From Bacillota bacterium (GTDB taxonomy: Bacteria; Bacillota; Clostridia; Lachnospirales; Lachnospiraceae), in the NCBI GenBank assembly GCA_023418475.1, contig JAEZZO010000042.1, forward strand, positions 157,594 to 221,593: a DNA stretch of 64,000 bases, written 5' to 3'. Of the stretch, positions 36,217 to 46,000 are shown piece by piece. The notes beneath the pieces are model-generated. The model saw nothing but the letters and a program-made list of their open reading frames with translations, was not told where the DNA came from and searched no databases. How positions within the stretch are numbered: position 1 is the stretch's first letter; every line of letters starts with the position of its first letter. Position numbers and translations under genes: made by a program.

Positions 36217-37540
36217 TCAGTTAAGAAGAAAGTTGATTTTGTTATATACCTGTTCCACCGGGAGTATTTTGCTAATCGTCCTGGTATTGGCAATCGCCGT
36301 TACAAACCAGCAGCTCCTTCGAAATAAAAAGGAGACCTTTCAGAATAATTTTATGACAGTTACCCAAAAGGTTCTGATGAATAATGGAATCAGCCACCTA
36401 TGGCTGGCGGAGATGGAAATGAAAAATCATCTGATTATTCATATTGAGGATGGAGGGCAGCCCTTTACTTACCAGGGAGCATGGGAGCCTGTCACGAGGC
36501 GAGAGGAACTGGTGTCAAAGCTAAAGGAGCTTGCCGAAAAAGACAATATCTATACCGGCATCCGGCCTGTTTCCATTCAGGAGGTACAGAGCAAGATATA
36601 TTTTTTCAAAGGAGAGAAGAATGACAGGTATTTTGGACAGATCTATATGGTGTCCATGGAAAAAGGATACCGCGGTATTATTCTGCTTCAATACATATCG
36701 GATAATAGATCAGTTAAAATGAAAAAAAGCATGCTCATGATATTCCTGTATGCATCGGGCATAGCTGCATTATATTCTGTCAGCCGTTGGATTGTCGGGA
36801 AATCTCTAAGGCCTGTAGAAGAAAGCAGGAGGCGTCAAACAGAATTTATCGCTGCCGCATCTCATGAACTGAAATCACCTCTTGCCGTAATTCGTGCAAA
36901 CGCTTCCGCATTAAAGATTGAGCCGGAGAGAGCAGAGCATTTTACCGAGGGAATTGATCAAGAATGCATGAGACTCTCCTCTTTAATTGAAGATCTTCTG
37001 TTACTGGCTTCCGTGGATGCGAATAGATGGAAGGTTAGGAAGGAATGTATTGATATGGATCTTCTTCTGATAGAAACCTATGATGTCTTTCAGCCTTTTT
37101 GCAGGGAACACCATAAGGATCTGAAGCTGGAGCTGCAGGAGCAAATGCTTCCCAAAATACAGGGCGATATTTTAAGAATCAGGCAGGTGCTGTCCGTATT
37201 ATTAGATAATGCCACATCCTATTCCAAGGACGGGGATACCATAATCTTGAGGGCTTTTGTGAAGAAAAATCAATTAATGATTGAGGTGGAAGATCATGGA
37301 ACCGGCATTAACCAGGATATTAGGAAGGAAGTGTTTGAAAGATTCTATAAAGGCGACAAATCCAGAAGAGATAAGAACCATTTTGGGCTGGGACTCAGTA
37401 TTGCAAAAGAATTAATAGAACTGCATGATGGAAGGATTTCATTCAAGGATACGGAAGGCGGTGGAGTGACCTTTGTGATTAGCCTTCCGACCGCAAAAGC
37501 GGTAAACGGACAAACGATATTATCAGAAAAGAAATTATAA
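36209..37540 (+). CDS. sensor histidine kinase
   Basis: About 443 residues: an N-terminal membrane helix (about 10-33), an extracellular sensor of about 150 residues, a second helix, then dimerisation domain with the phospho-accepting His in IAAASHELKSPLAVIRAN, and an ATPase domain with VLLDNATSYS, EDHGTGIN and GLGLSIAKELIELH. Partner of the regulator it overlaps. The signal is unknown. No transporter or target operon is adjacent except the CODH-like gene downstream. Confidence 0.92.
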   Translation: MINQLRRKLILLYTCSTGSILLIVLVLAIAVTNQQLLRNKKETFQNNFMTVTQKVLMNNGISHLWLAEMEMKNHLIIHIEDGGQPFTYQGAWEPVTRREELVSKLKELAEKDNIYTGIRPVSIQEVQSKIYFFKGEKNDRYFGQIYMVSMEKGYRGIILLQYISDNRSVKMKKSMLMIFLYASGIAALYSVSRWIVGKSLRPVEESRRRQTEFIAAASHELKSPLAVIRANASALKIEPERAEHFTEGIDQECMRLSSLIEDLLLLASVDANRWKVRKECIDMDLLLIETYDVFQPFCREHHKDLKLELQEQMLPKIQGDILRIRQVLSVLLDNATSYSKDGDTIILRAFVKKNQLMIEVEDHGTGINQDIRKEVFERFYKGDKSRRDKNHFGLGLSIAKELIELHDGRISFKDTEGGGVTFVISLPTAKAVNGQTILSEKKL

Positions 37541-37783
37541 TTCTTGTATAAATTATATTGCTTGTTAGTTTAGCTTATAAAGAACTTTTAAATATGGTTG
37601 CATTGATATCCATTAACATGCTACGGCTGCCAAGAGCCTATATACCACACTCAATTTCGTGATAAAACATAGTTTTCGCTTATTCGGGTTGCTTTTGAGA
37701 TGAAAATTAGAAGATATTATCAACGTATTTATTTTCAAACTCTGGACATATTACCTATTAAATGTAAAATAGGAGGTATTATT

Positions 37784-39697
37784 ATGTCTGAGACAATTTT
37801 AGAAAAAATGGAAGGTCGGGTCAGCTATCACGATTCGGTTGAGGAAATGCTGGTTCGGATTAAGGAAGATGGTTTATCCAGTGTGTTTTCCAGATGGGGT
37901 GAACAAGAAAAGATAAGGTGCAAATTCTGCCTGGAGGGAATGAGCTGTCAGCTATGTACACAGGGCCCCTGCAGAATAAGCGAAAAGACCGGAGCGGTGA
38001 AGGGTGTCTGCGGTATTGGCCCGGATGCTATGGCAATGCGTAATCTTCTGATGAGAAACATTATGGGAGCAGCTACCTATGGTCATCATGCTTATGAGGC
38101 ATTTCGCACACTGAAGGCTACAGGAGAGGGGAAAACAACCTTTCAGCTAACAGATACCAATAAATTAAAATGGATGTGTGAAAAAACAGGCATAAATACA
38201 AATCAGGATAACAATCAAATGGCAATACAGCTGGCGGAGCTTTTAGACCGTGAAATGAAGATAACGCCCGATCAGGACAGTATTATGGTCAAGGCATTTG
38301 CTCCTAAAAAAAGAATACCGATATGGAAAGAGCTTCATATCTATCCCTGCGGTGTGGAGCATGAGGTGGAGAATAGTATCGCAAGCTGCCTGACCAATGT
38401 AGACGGAGATTATGTCTCTCTTGCTAAGAAAGCACTCCGTCTGGGGGTATCAACCATTTATACCGCTCAAATCGGGCTGGAAATGGTACAGGATATACTA
38501 TTTGGCACACCAATGCCGCATGAAGTTAATGTAGATTTGGGAATTATGGACCCGGATTATGTTAATATTGCTTTTAACGGGCATCAACCCTGGATAGGAG
38601 CAGCAACTCTGCAAAAAGCAAAGCTGCAGGAGTACCAGGAAAAGGCGAAAATAGCTGGTGCAAAGGGGATTCATATTGTCGGTTCTATTGAAACCGGACA
38701 GGAGCTGCTGCAACGCTTTGCAGTAGACGATGTCTTTGTCGGCCTTATGGGAAATTGGCTTGCAATTGAACCATTTCTTGCTACCGGTACGGTGGATGCT
38801 CTGGTAATGGAAGAAAACTGTTCGCCTCCCGCAATTGATCAATATGCTGAAAAATACCAGGTGGCATTAATCAGCGTCAGTACCATAATTGCGGTGCCTG
38901 GGTTGGCACATGAGATGCCCTACTATCCAACCAAAGCGGATGAAATGGCAGAGCAATGTATAACGATTGCAATTGAGAATTTTAAGAAAAGGAACGGCAA
39001 CATAAAAGCGATGGTTCCAAAGCATGTCACTAAGGCAATTGCAGGTTTTTCTACCGAAGCAGTTCTTAAAGCAGTCGGAAATGATCTGGGAGTGCTTGCA
39101 GATGCACTTGTAAAAGGACACATTAAAGGTGTAGTAGCCCTTGCAAACTGTTCTACACTTCGAAACGGTCCGCAGGATTGGAATACGGTCAATCTGGCGA
39201 AGCAATTAATTAAAAGGGATATATTGATAGTAGCCGGAGGATGTGGAAATCATGGACTGGAGGTAGCTGGTATGTGTAATCTGGATGCAGCTGAACAGGC
39301 GGGGGGAGAACTTAAAGCTGTCTGTAAGTCACTTGGTATTCCTCCGGTTTTAAGCTTTGGAACCTGCACGGATACCGGCAGAATATCTATGTTGGTAACT
39401 GCACTTGCGGATCACCTGGATGTGGATATCTCCGATTTACCGATTGCGGTGACGGCACCTGAATGGATGGAACAGAAAGCTACGATAGATGGGATATTTG
39501 CAGTTGCTTACGGTGCCTATACACATCTGTCACCAACTCCCTTTATAACAGGAGCGCCTAAGCTTGTGAAACTGGTCACCCAGGATGTGGAAGGATTGAC
39601 CGGAGGAAAAATAGCACTGGGGGATGATCCGGTGCAGGTGGCTAAGGACATAGAAGCGCATATTATAAGTAAACGGAAAAAACTTGGATTACAATAA
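37784..39697 (+). CDS. CODH (CooS)-family protein lacking the Cys295 C-cluster ligand
   Basis: A 638-residue nickel CO dehydrogenase scaffold. The N-terminal B/D-cluster cysteines are present (CKFCLEGMSCQLCTQGPC). C-cluster ligands found in order: His267 (FNGHQPW), Cys346 (EENCSPP), Cys456 (ANCSTL), Cys487 (GGCGNHG) and Cys528 (SFGTCTD). The motif that normally reads GICCTGNE is GSIETGQE here, so the cysteine equivalent to Cys295 of characterised enzymes is Glu303. Some such deviants carry an Fe/S/O hybrid cluster and do not oxidise CO. No cooF, cooC or acetyl-CoA synthase gene is adjacent. Start at 37784 follows GGAGG; the frame opens 28 codons earlier. Confidence 0.88.
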   Translation: MSETILEKMEGRVSYHDSVEEMLVRIKEDGLSSVFSRWGEQEKIRCKFCLEGMSCQLCTQGPCRISEKTGAVKGVCGIGPDAMAMRNLLMRNIMGAATYGHHAYEAFRTLKATGEGKTTFQLTDTNKLKWMCEKTGINTNQDNNQMAIQLAELLDREMKITPDQDSIMVKAFAPKKRIPIWKELHIYPCGVEHEVENSIASCLTNVDGDYVSLAKKALRLGVSTIYTAQIGLEMVQDILFGTPMPHEVNVDLGIMDPDYVNIAFNGHQPWIGAATLQKAKLQEYQEKAKIAGAKGIHIVGSIETGQELLQRFAVDDVFVGLMGNWLAIEPFLATGTVDALVMEENCSPPAIDQYAEKYQVALISVSTIIAVPGLAHEMPYYPTKADEMAEQCITIAIENFKKRNGNIKAMVPKHVTKAIAGFSTEAVLKAVGNDLGVLADALVKGHIKGVVALANCSTLRNGPQDWNTVNLAKQLIKRDILIVAGGCGNHGLEVAGMCNLDAAEQAGGELKAVCKSLGIPPVLSFGTCTDTGRISMLVTALADHLDVDISDLPIAVTAPEWMEQKATIDGIFAVAYGAYTHLSPTPFITGAPKLVKLVTQDVEGLTGGKIALGDDPVQVAKDIEAHIISKRKKLGLQ

Positions 39698-39783
39698 AAA
39701 CACGTAAATTGTCAGTGGAATAGCAAAAGAAAATGATATATGATTTACTATTTTAGCTGCAAATCACACAATAAACAAATAGA

Positions 39784-39840
39784 AGAAAGCTCTTAAGAAA
39801 GGTCGGATGTATATGGACTGATGATTTAAGAGCTTTTTCT
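39784..39840 (+). terminator. terminator downstream of the CODH-like gene
   Basis: GAAAGCTCTTAA and TTAAGAGCTTTTTC form an 11-bp stem around a roughly 30-base loop, ending in a T run. It lies about 90 bases after the stop codon. A smaller ATTCCTG / CAGGAAT hairpin at about 39940-39961 may end the opposite-strand VOC gene. Confidence 0.6.
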
Positions 39841-40003
39841 GAATCTTACATTTGAAAGCTTAAAAATTTTAAAAAATATATACTTTTACTGCACGTAAGG
39901 CTATTACATTTATAGAGATTACCTTTATAATAATACTAATTCCTGTGATACAGCAGGAATACGCCAATTGGAATCATACTTTTATACCGGAATGACAGCC
40001 ATT

Positions 40004-40471
40004 TTACTTATTTGAACTATAACACATTTTCACAAATTCTGCCGGACACATTGTCTTTTCCACTGTTTGTTCTATACTAAATCCCTGTGCTGCAAAGCGT
40101 TTTATCACACTCACCATGCTTTCAGAAACCTCTATAATATATTGATCGTAATCATAAAATCGCATAACCCGTTGTCCCCAGGGATATTCTTTGGGTTCAT
40201 GAATAAACTCGATACCATCTATTCCTTTTATTTTCTTCAACCAGTAATCCAAATCCTCCACCTCGAAATAAAGTTCGAAATTATCAGGGCGCGGATACAT
40301 GTTAAGTTTCTGTCCAACCAGCTCTTCATAATTGGATTGTAAAGACAAGCCTCTTTCAAAAGATACATGTACCCCCAAATCCATTAATATCTTTTGCTCC
40401 AGAATTGTTTCATAAAAATATTTTGATTTTGCCATATCCGATACAGCAATTAAAGTACCTTGGTATTGCAT
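40004..40471 (-). CDS. VOC-family (glyoxalase/dioxygenase-fold) protein
   Basis: A 155-residue protein with two beta-alpha-beta-beta-beta modules of the vicinal-oxygen-chelate fold: VSDMAKSKYFYETILEQKI at the N-terminus and YFEVEDLDYWLKKI plus VMRFYDYDQYIIEVSE in the second module. Covers metal-dependent lyases, dioxygenases and antibiotic-binding proteins. A C-terminal tail of about 40 residues follows. It lies 33 bases downstream of an AraC gene on the same strand, its likely regulator. Substrate unknown. Confidence 0.8.
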   Translation of the reverse strand: MQYQGTLIAVSDMAKSKYFYETILEQKILMDLGVHVSFERGLSLQSNYEELVGQKLNMYPRPDNFELYFEVEDLDYWLKKIKGIDGIEFIHEPKEYPWGQRVMRFYDYDQYIIEVSESMVSVIKRFAAQGFSIEQTVEKTMCPAEFVKMCYSSNK

Positions 40472-40504
40472 ATCATCACTCCTTCTCTTTTTTACAATTA
40501 TACC

Positions 40505-41341
40505 TTAGAATTTGGCAACCTCACTGTAAAAATCGGACATCTTATCGCGATATTTTTGTGGAGTAATTTCACAAATTGATTTGAATTCGTGGATAAAATG
40601 AGGCATATCATAGAAGCCGGCAGTAAGATAAACTTGTGTAACGCTATGATTAGGATGTTTTAAAAGACGCATTGCTTTGTTAATGCGTACCAAGCGGGAG
40701 AAAGATTTGACACTAATCCCTAGATATTGGTCGAAAATCCGCCCAAGGTGTCTCTCGCTGTAATACAGATTGTGGGATAATTCCTTGACAGAGACTTGAC
40801 CGCCGCTTTCGAGGATGATATGATTTGCTCCGGTAAATTCCGGACGGTATATAGATGTTTTTAAATATGCCAGAAAGAGCTGATCTATACCATTAACTAG
40901 ACTGCAGATATCCGTCGCGTTTTCCAGATTCTGCACGAAAAGATTGTGTAATGGAGGATTGATATGTTCAAAAGAACAGTTGCAATTTGTAAGCTCCTTT
41001 TGTGGTATGCCACTGAATGCATAATACCCTGCCGGTTGAAATTCTACGATGAATAGAAGTTTGGACAAATTGGCTTCACTACCTACGCACACAGGCTTGG
41101 TCATAGGGCCAAACAGGCTGCTCGTGGTCTTGTTTCCATCATAGGATAATACTAATGTGGCACAGCCATGCGGCAGAATAGTATATTCTTCAGACATCAC
41201 ACCTTTCGCTGGAAAGGTAATGGTATAATTTGATATCAAATTTCTTAAAGTGGGATGCGGCAGCAGGTAAGCATAATTTATGTCCCTTATTAAAGTACGG
41301 GTTACTTCATAATAAGTCTGTAGATTTTCTTTAGAAATCAT
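40505..41341 (-). CDS. AraC-family transcriptional regulator
   Basis: A 278-residue protein with a DUF6597-like N-terminal domain (TITFPAKGVMSEEYTILPHG, FGPMTKPVCVGS) and a C-terminal AraC helix-turn-helix pair (VSVKELSHNLYYSERHLGR and AGFYDMPHFIHEFKSI). Same strand as, and just upstream of, the VOC gene. The tRNA-Thr terminator lies immediately upstream of its start. Confidence 0.88.
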   Translation of the reverse strand: MISKENLQTYYEVTRTLIRDINYAYLLPHPTLRNLISNYTITFPAKGVMSEEYTILPHGCATLVLSYDGNKTTSSLFGPMTKPVCVGSEANLSKLLFIVEFQPAGYYAFSGIPQKELTNCNCSFEHINPPLHNLFVQNLENATDICSLVNGIDQLFLAYLKTSIYRPEFTGANHIILESGGQVSVKELSHNLYYSERHLGRIFDQYLGISVKSFSRLVRINKAMRLLKHPNHSVTQVYLTAGFYDMPHFIHEFKSICEITPQKYRDKMSDFYSEVAKF

Positions 41342-41361
41342 AGGGCACTCCTAACATTACT

Positions 41362-41390
41362 AAAAAAGCACCCTTTTCAGAGTGCTTTTC
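41362..41390 (-). terminator. terminator of the tRNA-Thr transcript
   Basis: Read on the minus strand: AAAGCACTCTGAAAAGGGTGC followed by six T. A GC-containing stem with a T run, directly downstream of the tRNA and before the AraC gene. Confidence 0.75.
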
Positions 41391-41427
41391 ACTTGTTTAG
41401 CCCTTATAAATCAAGGCTTTTCCTAAC

Positions 41428-41500
<73 letters not shown>

Positions 41501-41724
41501 ATATAACAAATTTAGCAAAGAATATCATACTCAATTTGTTACTCAACTATTCTATTATAAAGTTAACAGAATAGCAAGGATTATTTTCAAAATAATAAAA
41601 TTTATATTCAATTTATTATACTTGGCCATGGTATTCTGGTTCCTGTTCTATTCAAAATAGATATAATTACTAATTACTACAGAAAAGATAGGTGATACAG
41701 ACAACGTACACGGCAGCTCATAAT

Positions 41725-42597
41725 TTATCTCTTATCACCCATAAAACATAAACCTATTGCTCCAGGACCTGAGTGGGAACCAACACTGGGACTGACATAA
41801 TTAAGGAGTATTTTCTTATGAGGTAATTGTTCTTGCACCAGATCTGCGAGATATTTTGCATCCTCATAAGCATCACCATGTGCAATGCAGATGATATCAT
41901 CCGTACGGTCTTTGTATTTACCCATTGTATCAAGCATTTTGCTGCAGATAGTGGCGAGAGATTTTTTTCTGCCCCTGGCTGTAGACAAGGCTTCCAGCTT
42001 TCCTTCAGGGCTTAAGTATAGAATTGGTTTAATATTGACAATAGAACCGATAATTGCACTTGTTTTAGAAATTCTTCCGCCACGATGCAGGTGTCCAAGA
42101 TCATCGACTGTAAAAAAGATACAAAACTCCTGGCGGTGTTCTTCCAACCAGTCTGTAATTTCATCGATAGACTTCCCTTCTTCCTTCATCTGAACTGCTT
42201 TCATAACAAACATACCTTCCCCCATGGAAGCACTGAGAGTATCGAAAACAATTATTTTGGCTCCGGGATTTTCTTCACAGAATTCAAGTGCACCTGTACT
42301 GACATTGCTGCAGCCACCACTTAAAGCGGAGGAAAAGCTGATATGTAAGACGTCCAGTTCCTGATCAACATAATGCTTGAAGGTTTTTCGGATAATATCC
42401 GGGTTACTGGCCATAGTAGTCGGCATAAGTCCGGATCTCATTTTATCGTAGAATTGCTTAGGGGTCAGATTGATTTCATCGCCGTAAGTAATGCCTTCCA
42501 AATCATAATAATGCGGTATAATACCAATTTTTTTATCACGAATATAACTCTCGGGTAAATCCGAGTTGGAATCAGCTGTAATCACAAAATCTCTCAT
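41725..42597 (-). CDS. DegV-family fatty-acid-binding protein
   Basis: A 290-residue DegV/FakB-like protein. Typical motifs are visible: VITADSNSDLPES at the N-terminus, TMASNPD, ISFSSALSGGCSN, and DTLSASMGEGM. The family binds a fatty acid and, as FakB, presents it to the FakA kinase. No fakA gene is adjacent. Start at 42597 is preceded by GGAGG; in-frame Mets up to 42639 lie before that site. Single-gene unit. Confidence 0.9.
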   Translation of the reverse strand: MRDFVITADSNSDLPESYIRDKKIGIIPHYYDLEGITYGDEINLTPKQFYDKMRSGLMPTTMASNPDIIRKTFKHYVDQELDVLHISFSSALSGGCSNVSTGALEFCEENPGAKIIVFDTLSASMGEGMFVMKAVQMKEEGKSIDEITDWLEEHRQEFCIFFTVDDLGHLHRGGRISKTSAIIGSIVNIKPILYLSPEGKLEALSTARGRKKSLATICSKMLDTMGKYKDRTDDIICIAHGDAYEDAKYLADLVQEQLPHKKILLNYVSPSVGSHSGPGAIGLCFMGDKR

Positions 42598-42639
42598 AGT
42601 AACCTCCATGTAAGTTATTAGCTTCATTGTACTAAACAT

Positions 42640-43034
42640 CGATTAATCGCGCAATAGAATACTGGAAATAATTTATAATGTTTTTATAGAAAATTTATAA
42701 AATGATTATATGTATTTGCAAAGTTACTTGACTTTTGTAAAAAACAACTATTTTTATTGAGGCATTAAAAGCTCGGGATTGTGATCACGAGAGTGCGTAA
42801 AGCATTCATTTATTTTTTGTGCAATATAGAAAAGGATACTTAGTAAAGAATAATTATTTTTTGCGAATGTATTTATGCCGATAAATGGTATAACTGGTGA
42901 AAAAATGATGAAAAAGGAATTATATAATACTATTATGTAGATATGGCTGAACATGAAGGATCATGCAATGGGGTGCTGATTTTGGATGGTTTTTCAAAAA
43001 ACGGTTATTGAAACAAATTACTTTATAGGGAGGA
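42640..43034. other. gene-free spacer between divergent genes
   Basis: About 400 A/T-rich bases between degV and the surface-protein gene. It must carry both promoters, but I could not single out a convincing pair of boxes, and I see no gene. Confidence 0.4.
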
Positions 43035-43046
43035 ATGATACACAAA

Positions 43047-46000
43047 ATGAAAAGAAAAAGGTTATTATCATGGCTATTAGTGCTTACGATTGTATTTACC
43101 ATGGCCGGTTTGAGGCCTCATACTGTCTCTGCAGCAGCTGATAACAATGTATTAGGCGGACAGATATCAAAAGGATGCTTGAAGGTAACTGTAAGTAATG
43201 GAAATATTTTTGTGGAGCGTTATAATGGATCTCAATTTGTACGGCAATATTATGCACCGGCGGATGCGGTTCTGGATGTGAATGGTACTAGATATAATTT
43301 AGGAACCTATTTTGCGACAGAAAATCCACTTTCTGTGACGACACAAACAGGAGATTCACAATCTATTACTACTACCTGGGAAACTTCATCCATGCAGATT
43401 TCCCAGACAGTAACATTGCCTTCGCTTACAGCACAGTATATTAAGTTGCAATGGTCAGTGAAAAATATTGGAAGCTCAGCTATGACTAATCTTCATTTCC
43501 TTAGAGGAGAAGATACCTATCTTTCCGGCGGCGACAATGGTTCAGGGTATTGGGATGCCTCTACAAATTCTATTGGAGTTTCAAAAGTAATTGGTGGTGT
43601 AACCCAACGGTTGTACATGCAGGGAATAACGATCCCAAATAGTTACATATCTGCCAATTATGGTACCATGAGAATGGATGTTATGGATGGTGGTGAACTT
43701 AGAAAAGAAATCAATCCGGATGTTAATACGGATAACGGATATGCGATGGAGTGGAAAAACACTTCCTTAAGTTCAGGTGCTATCTGGACGATCAAAGCAA
43801 TTGAAAGCTTTATCAGTTCGGCAGTAACGGCAAGCGGTTCCTCTGCAACGATAAATTCCACCTCCGGAAGTGCAATAACTTTGGACTATACTGTAGTAAA
43901 CAGCAGTACAACGGCGCAGGCGGTTACATATTCCGTTCAAAAGCCTGCTGGTTGGACAGCAGTACCGGATAAGACAAGTGAAACGCTTGCGGCGAATGCA
44001 ACCACGACGATTCATGTGAGTGTAATACCACCGACAAATGCAGCAAATGGAACCTATGACATTATTCTTAATATTGTAGCGCCAGGATCTGAAGCCCAAT
44101 CAATCAGTACACTGACAATTCTTAAAACACCTGCCGCGCCGAACGTAACGGCAGATGATATTAATAATGTATTAGTTGGTGCGGATGAAACAATGGAATA
44201 TTCCACGGATGGGGGTTCAACCTGGACACCGTATAACAGCAGTAATTTGCCAAATCTGAACGCAAATATGACAGTACAGATTAGGGTGATGGCTGGTGCC
44301 GGCATTCCTGCGGGAGGCATTACTACCGTAGTCTTTAGCGATGCTGCTTCGGCGGATGACACAAATAATGTATTGGTCAATGCAGACAGCACTATGGAAT
44401 ACTCCACAGATGATGGCACAACCTGGACGATATATGATCCTTTCAATGTACCAACCTTCAATGGTGGTACAACGGTTCTGATCAGAAAAAGAGCAGGTGA
44501 ATCAGTTAATATCAATTTTGCAACCTCCTCTGTCACAGGATCAGCTATATCGGTTGTATCTGGTGCGGCGATCTCCGTTTCAGGCTCTGCTGTTACTATA
44601 TCAGGATCGGTAATACCCGGTTCTGCGGTAGCAGTTGATTTTGCAAATTATCAGATGGCTGCAACAGATGATACGATGGAATATTCAACAGACAATGGTC
44701 TTACCTGGAATGATTGCGCAGCTGCCGTAATGTTTACCATACAGGGAGATACGACTGTATTAGTTCGGAAAAAGACTGGCAGTATTACAACAATACATTT
44801 TACAGAAAATCCGGTTATACCTGCCGCGCCATCTGTTAGTGCAAATGATGTTAATAATACAATTACAGGTGCAAATACCAGCATGGAATATTCAACGGAT
44901 GGGGGTACTACCTGGTCAGCTTATCAAAGCAGTAATCCCCCGGTTTTCACGGGAAATAAAACGGTTAAAGTCAGAATAAAAGCCGGAGAGGTAGTTGTTA
45001 TTAATTATACTGCAGACACAATTATGGGATCTGCAATTCAGGTAGTAACAGGATCAGCAATTACAGTATCGGAAGCTTCGGTTAAAGCTGATTTTACACA
45101 TAAAAAGTTAACCGGAGTCTACGATACTATGCAATATTCCACAGATAATGGAACGACCTGGACTGACTGTAGTTCATCCTCTGAGTTGGTATTTTCAGCC
45201 GATGCAATTGTTTTATTGAGAGCAAAAGCTGGCCATATTACAACAATTAGCTTTACTGTTAATCCTGCAGCGGCACCATCTGTAACTGCGGATGACAATA
45301 ATAATAAGCTCATTGGTGCAAATGGTACCATGGAATATTCTCTGGACAACGGTGTTACATGGATCAGCTACAATACAAGCAATCCTCCTGTTTTTTACGG
45401 TACTATAACGGTAATGGTTCGTGTTAAGGCGAGCGAAAGTAATCCGGCAAGTGAAATAAAAACCTTACATTTTGCACAAAATGAGGTAGCTTATGACGGC
45501 AATGCATCAAATAGTAATGCTGAAAATAAGCCAACGGATAAAACAGTTCGTAAGGTAGATACAGAATTAGCATCTGGCGCTGTGGTTCAGGTTGAGATTG
45601 TAAGAACAAAGGATAACAACAAAATAGTTGATACAGTTATCGTAGATAAGGATATTGTAACGGAAACTCTGAAAAGTAATATAACTTCCAATCATTCGGT
45701 AACTGTTTATGTTAGCCCCGATAAAGAAAAAACTGCAGATGAGGTTAAGGTAAACGTGAAGGCGGATTCTCTTAAAAAGCTTTCTGATACGGAAGCATCG
45801 CTGAATATTATGACAGATGATGTAACAATTACTCTTTCAAATGAAACCGTTAAGAAGCTGTCTGAAAAAGAAGAAGACCTGTATTTCCGTGTATTACCTG
45901 TAAAGAATGAAAGTCAGAAGCAAGCTGCGATAGAGAATACTATGTCATCCGCAACTGTAAAAATATATGCACAATATAAGGATATTGAGATCTATGGTGT

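Noticed and set aside
37784..39697. Functional CO dehydrogenase for CO or acetyl-CoA metabolism
   Set aside because: An essential C-cluster cysteine is replaced by Glu and no partner or maturation genes are present.
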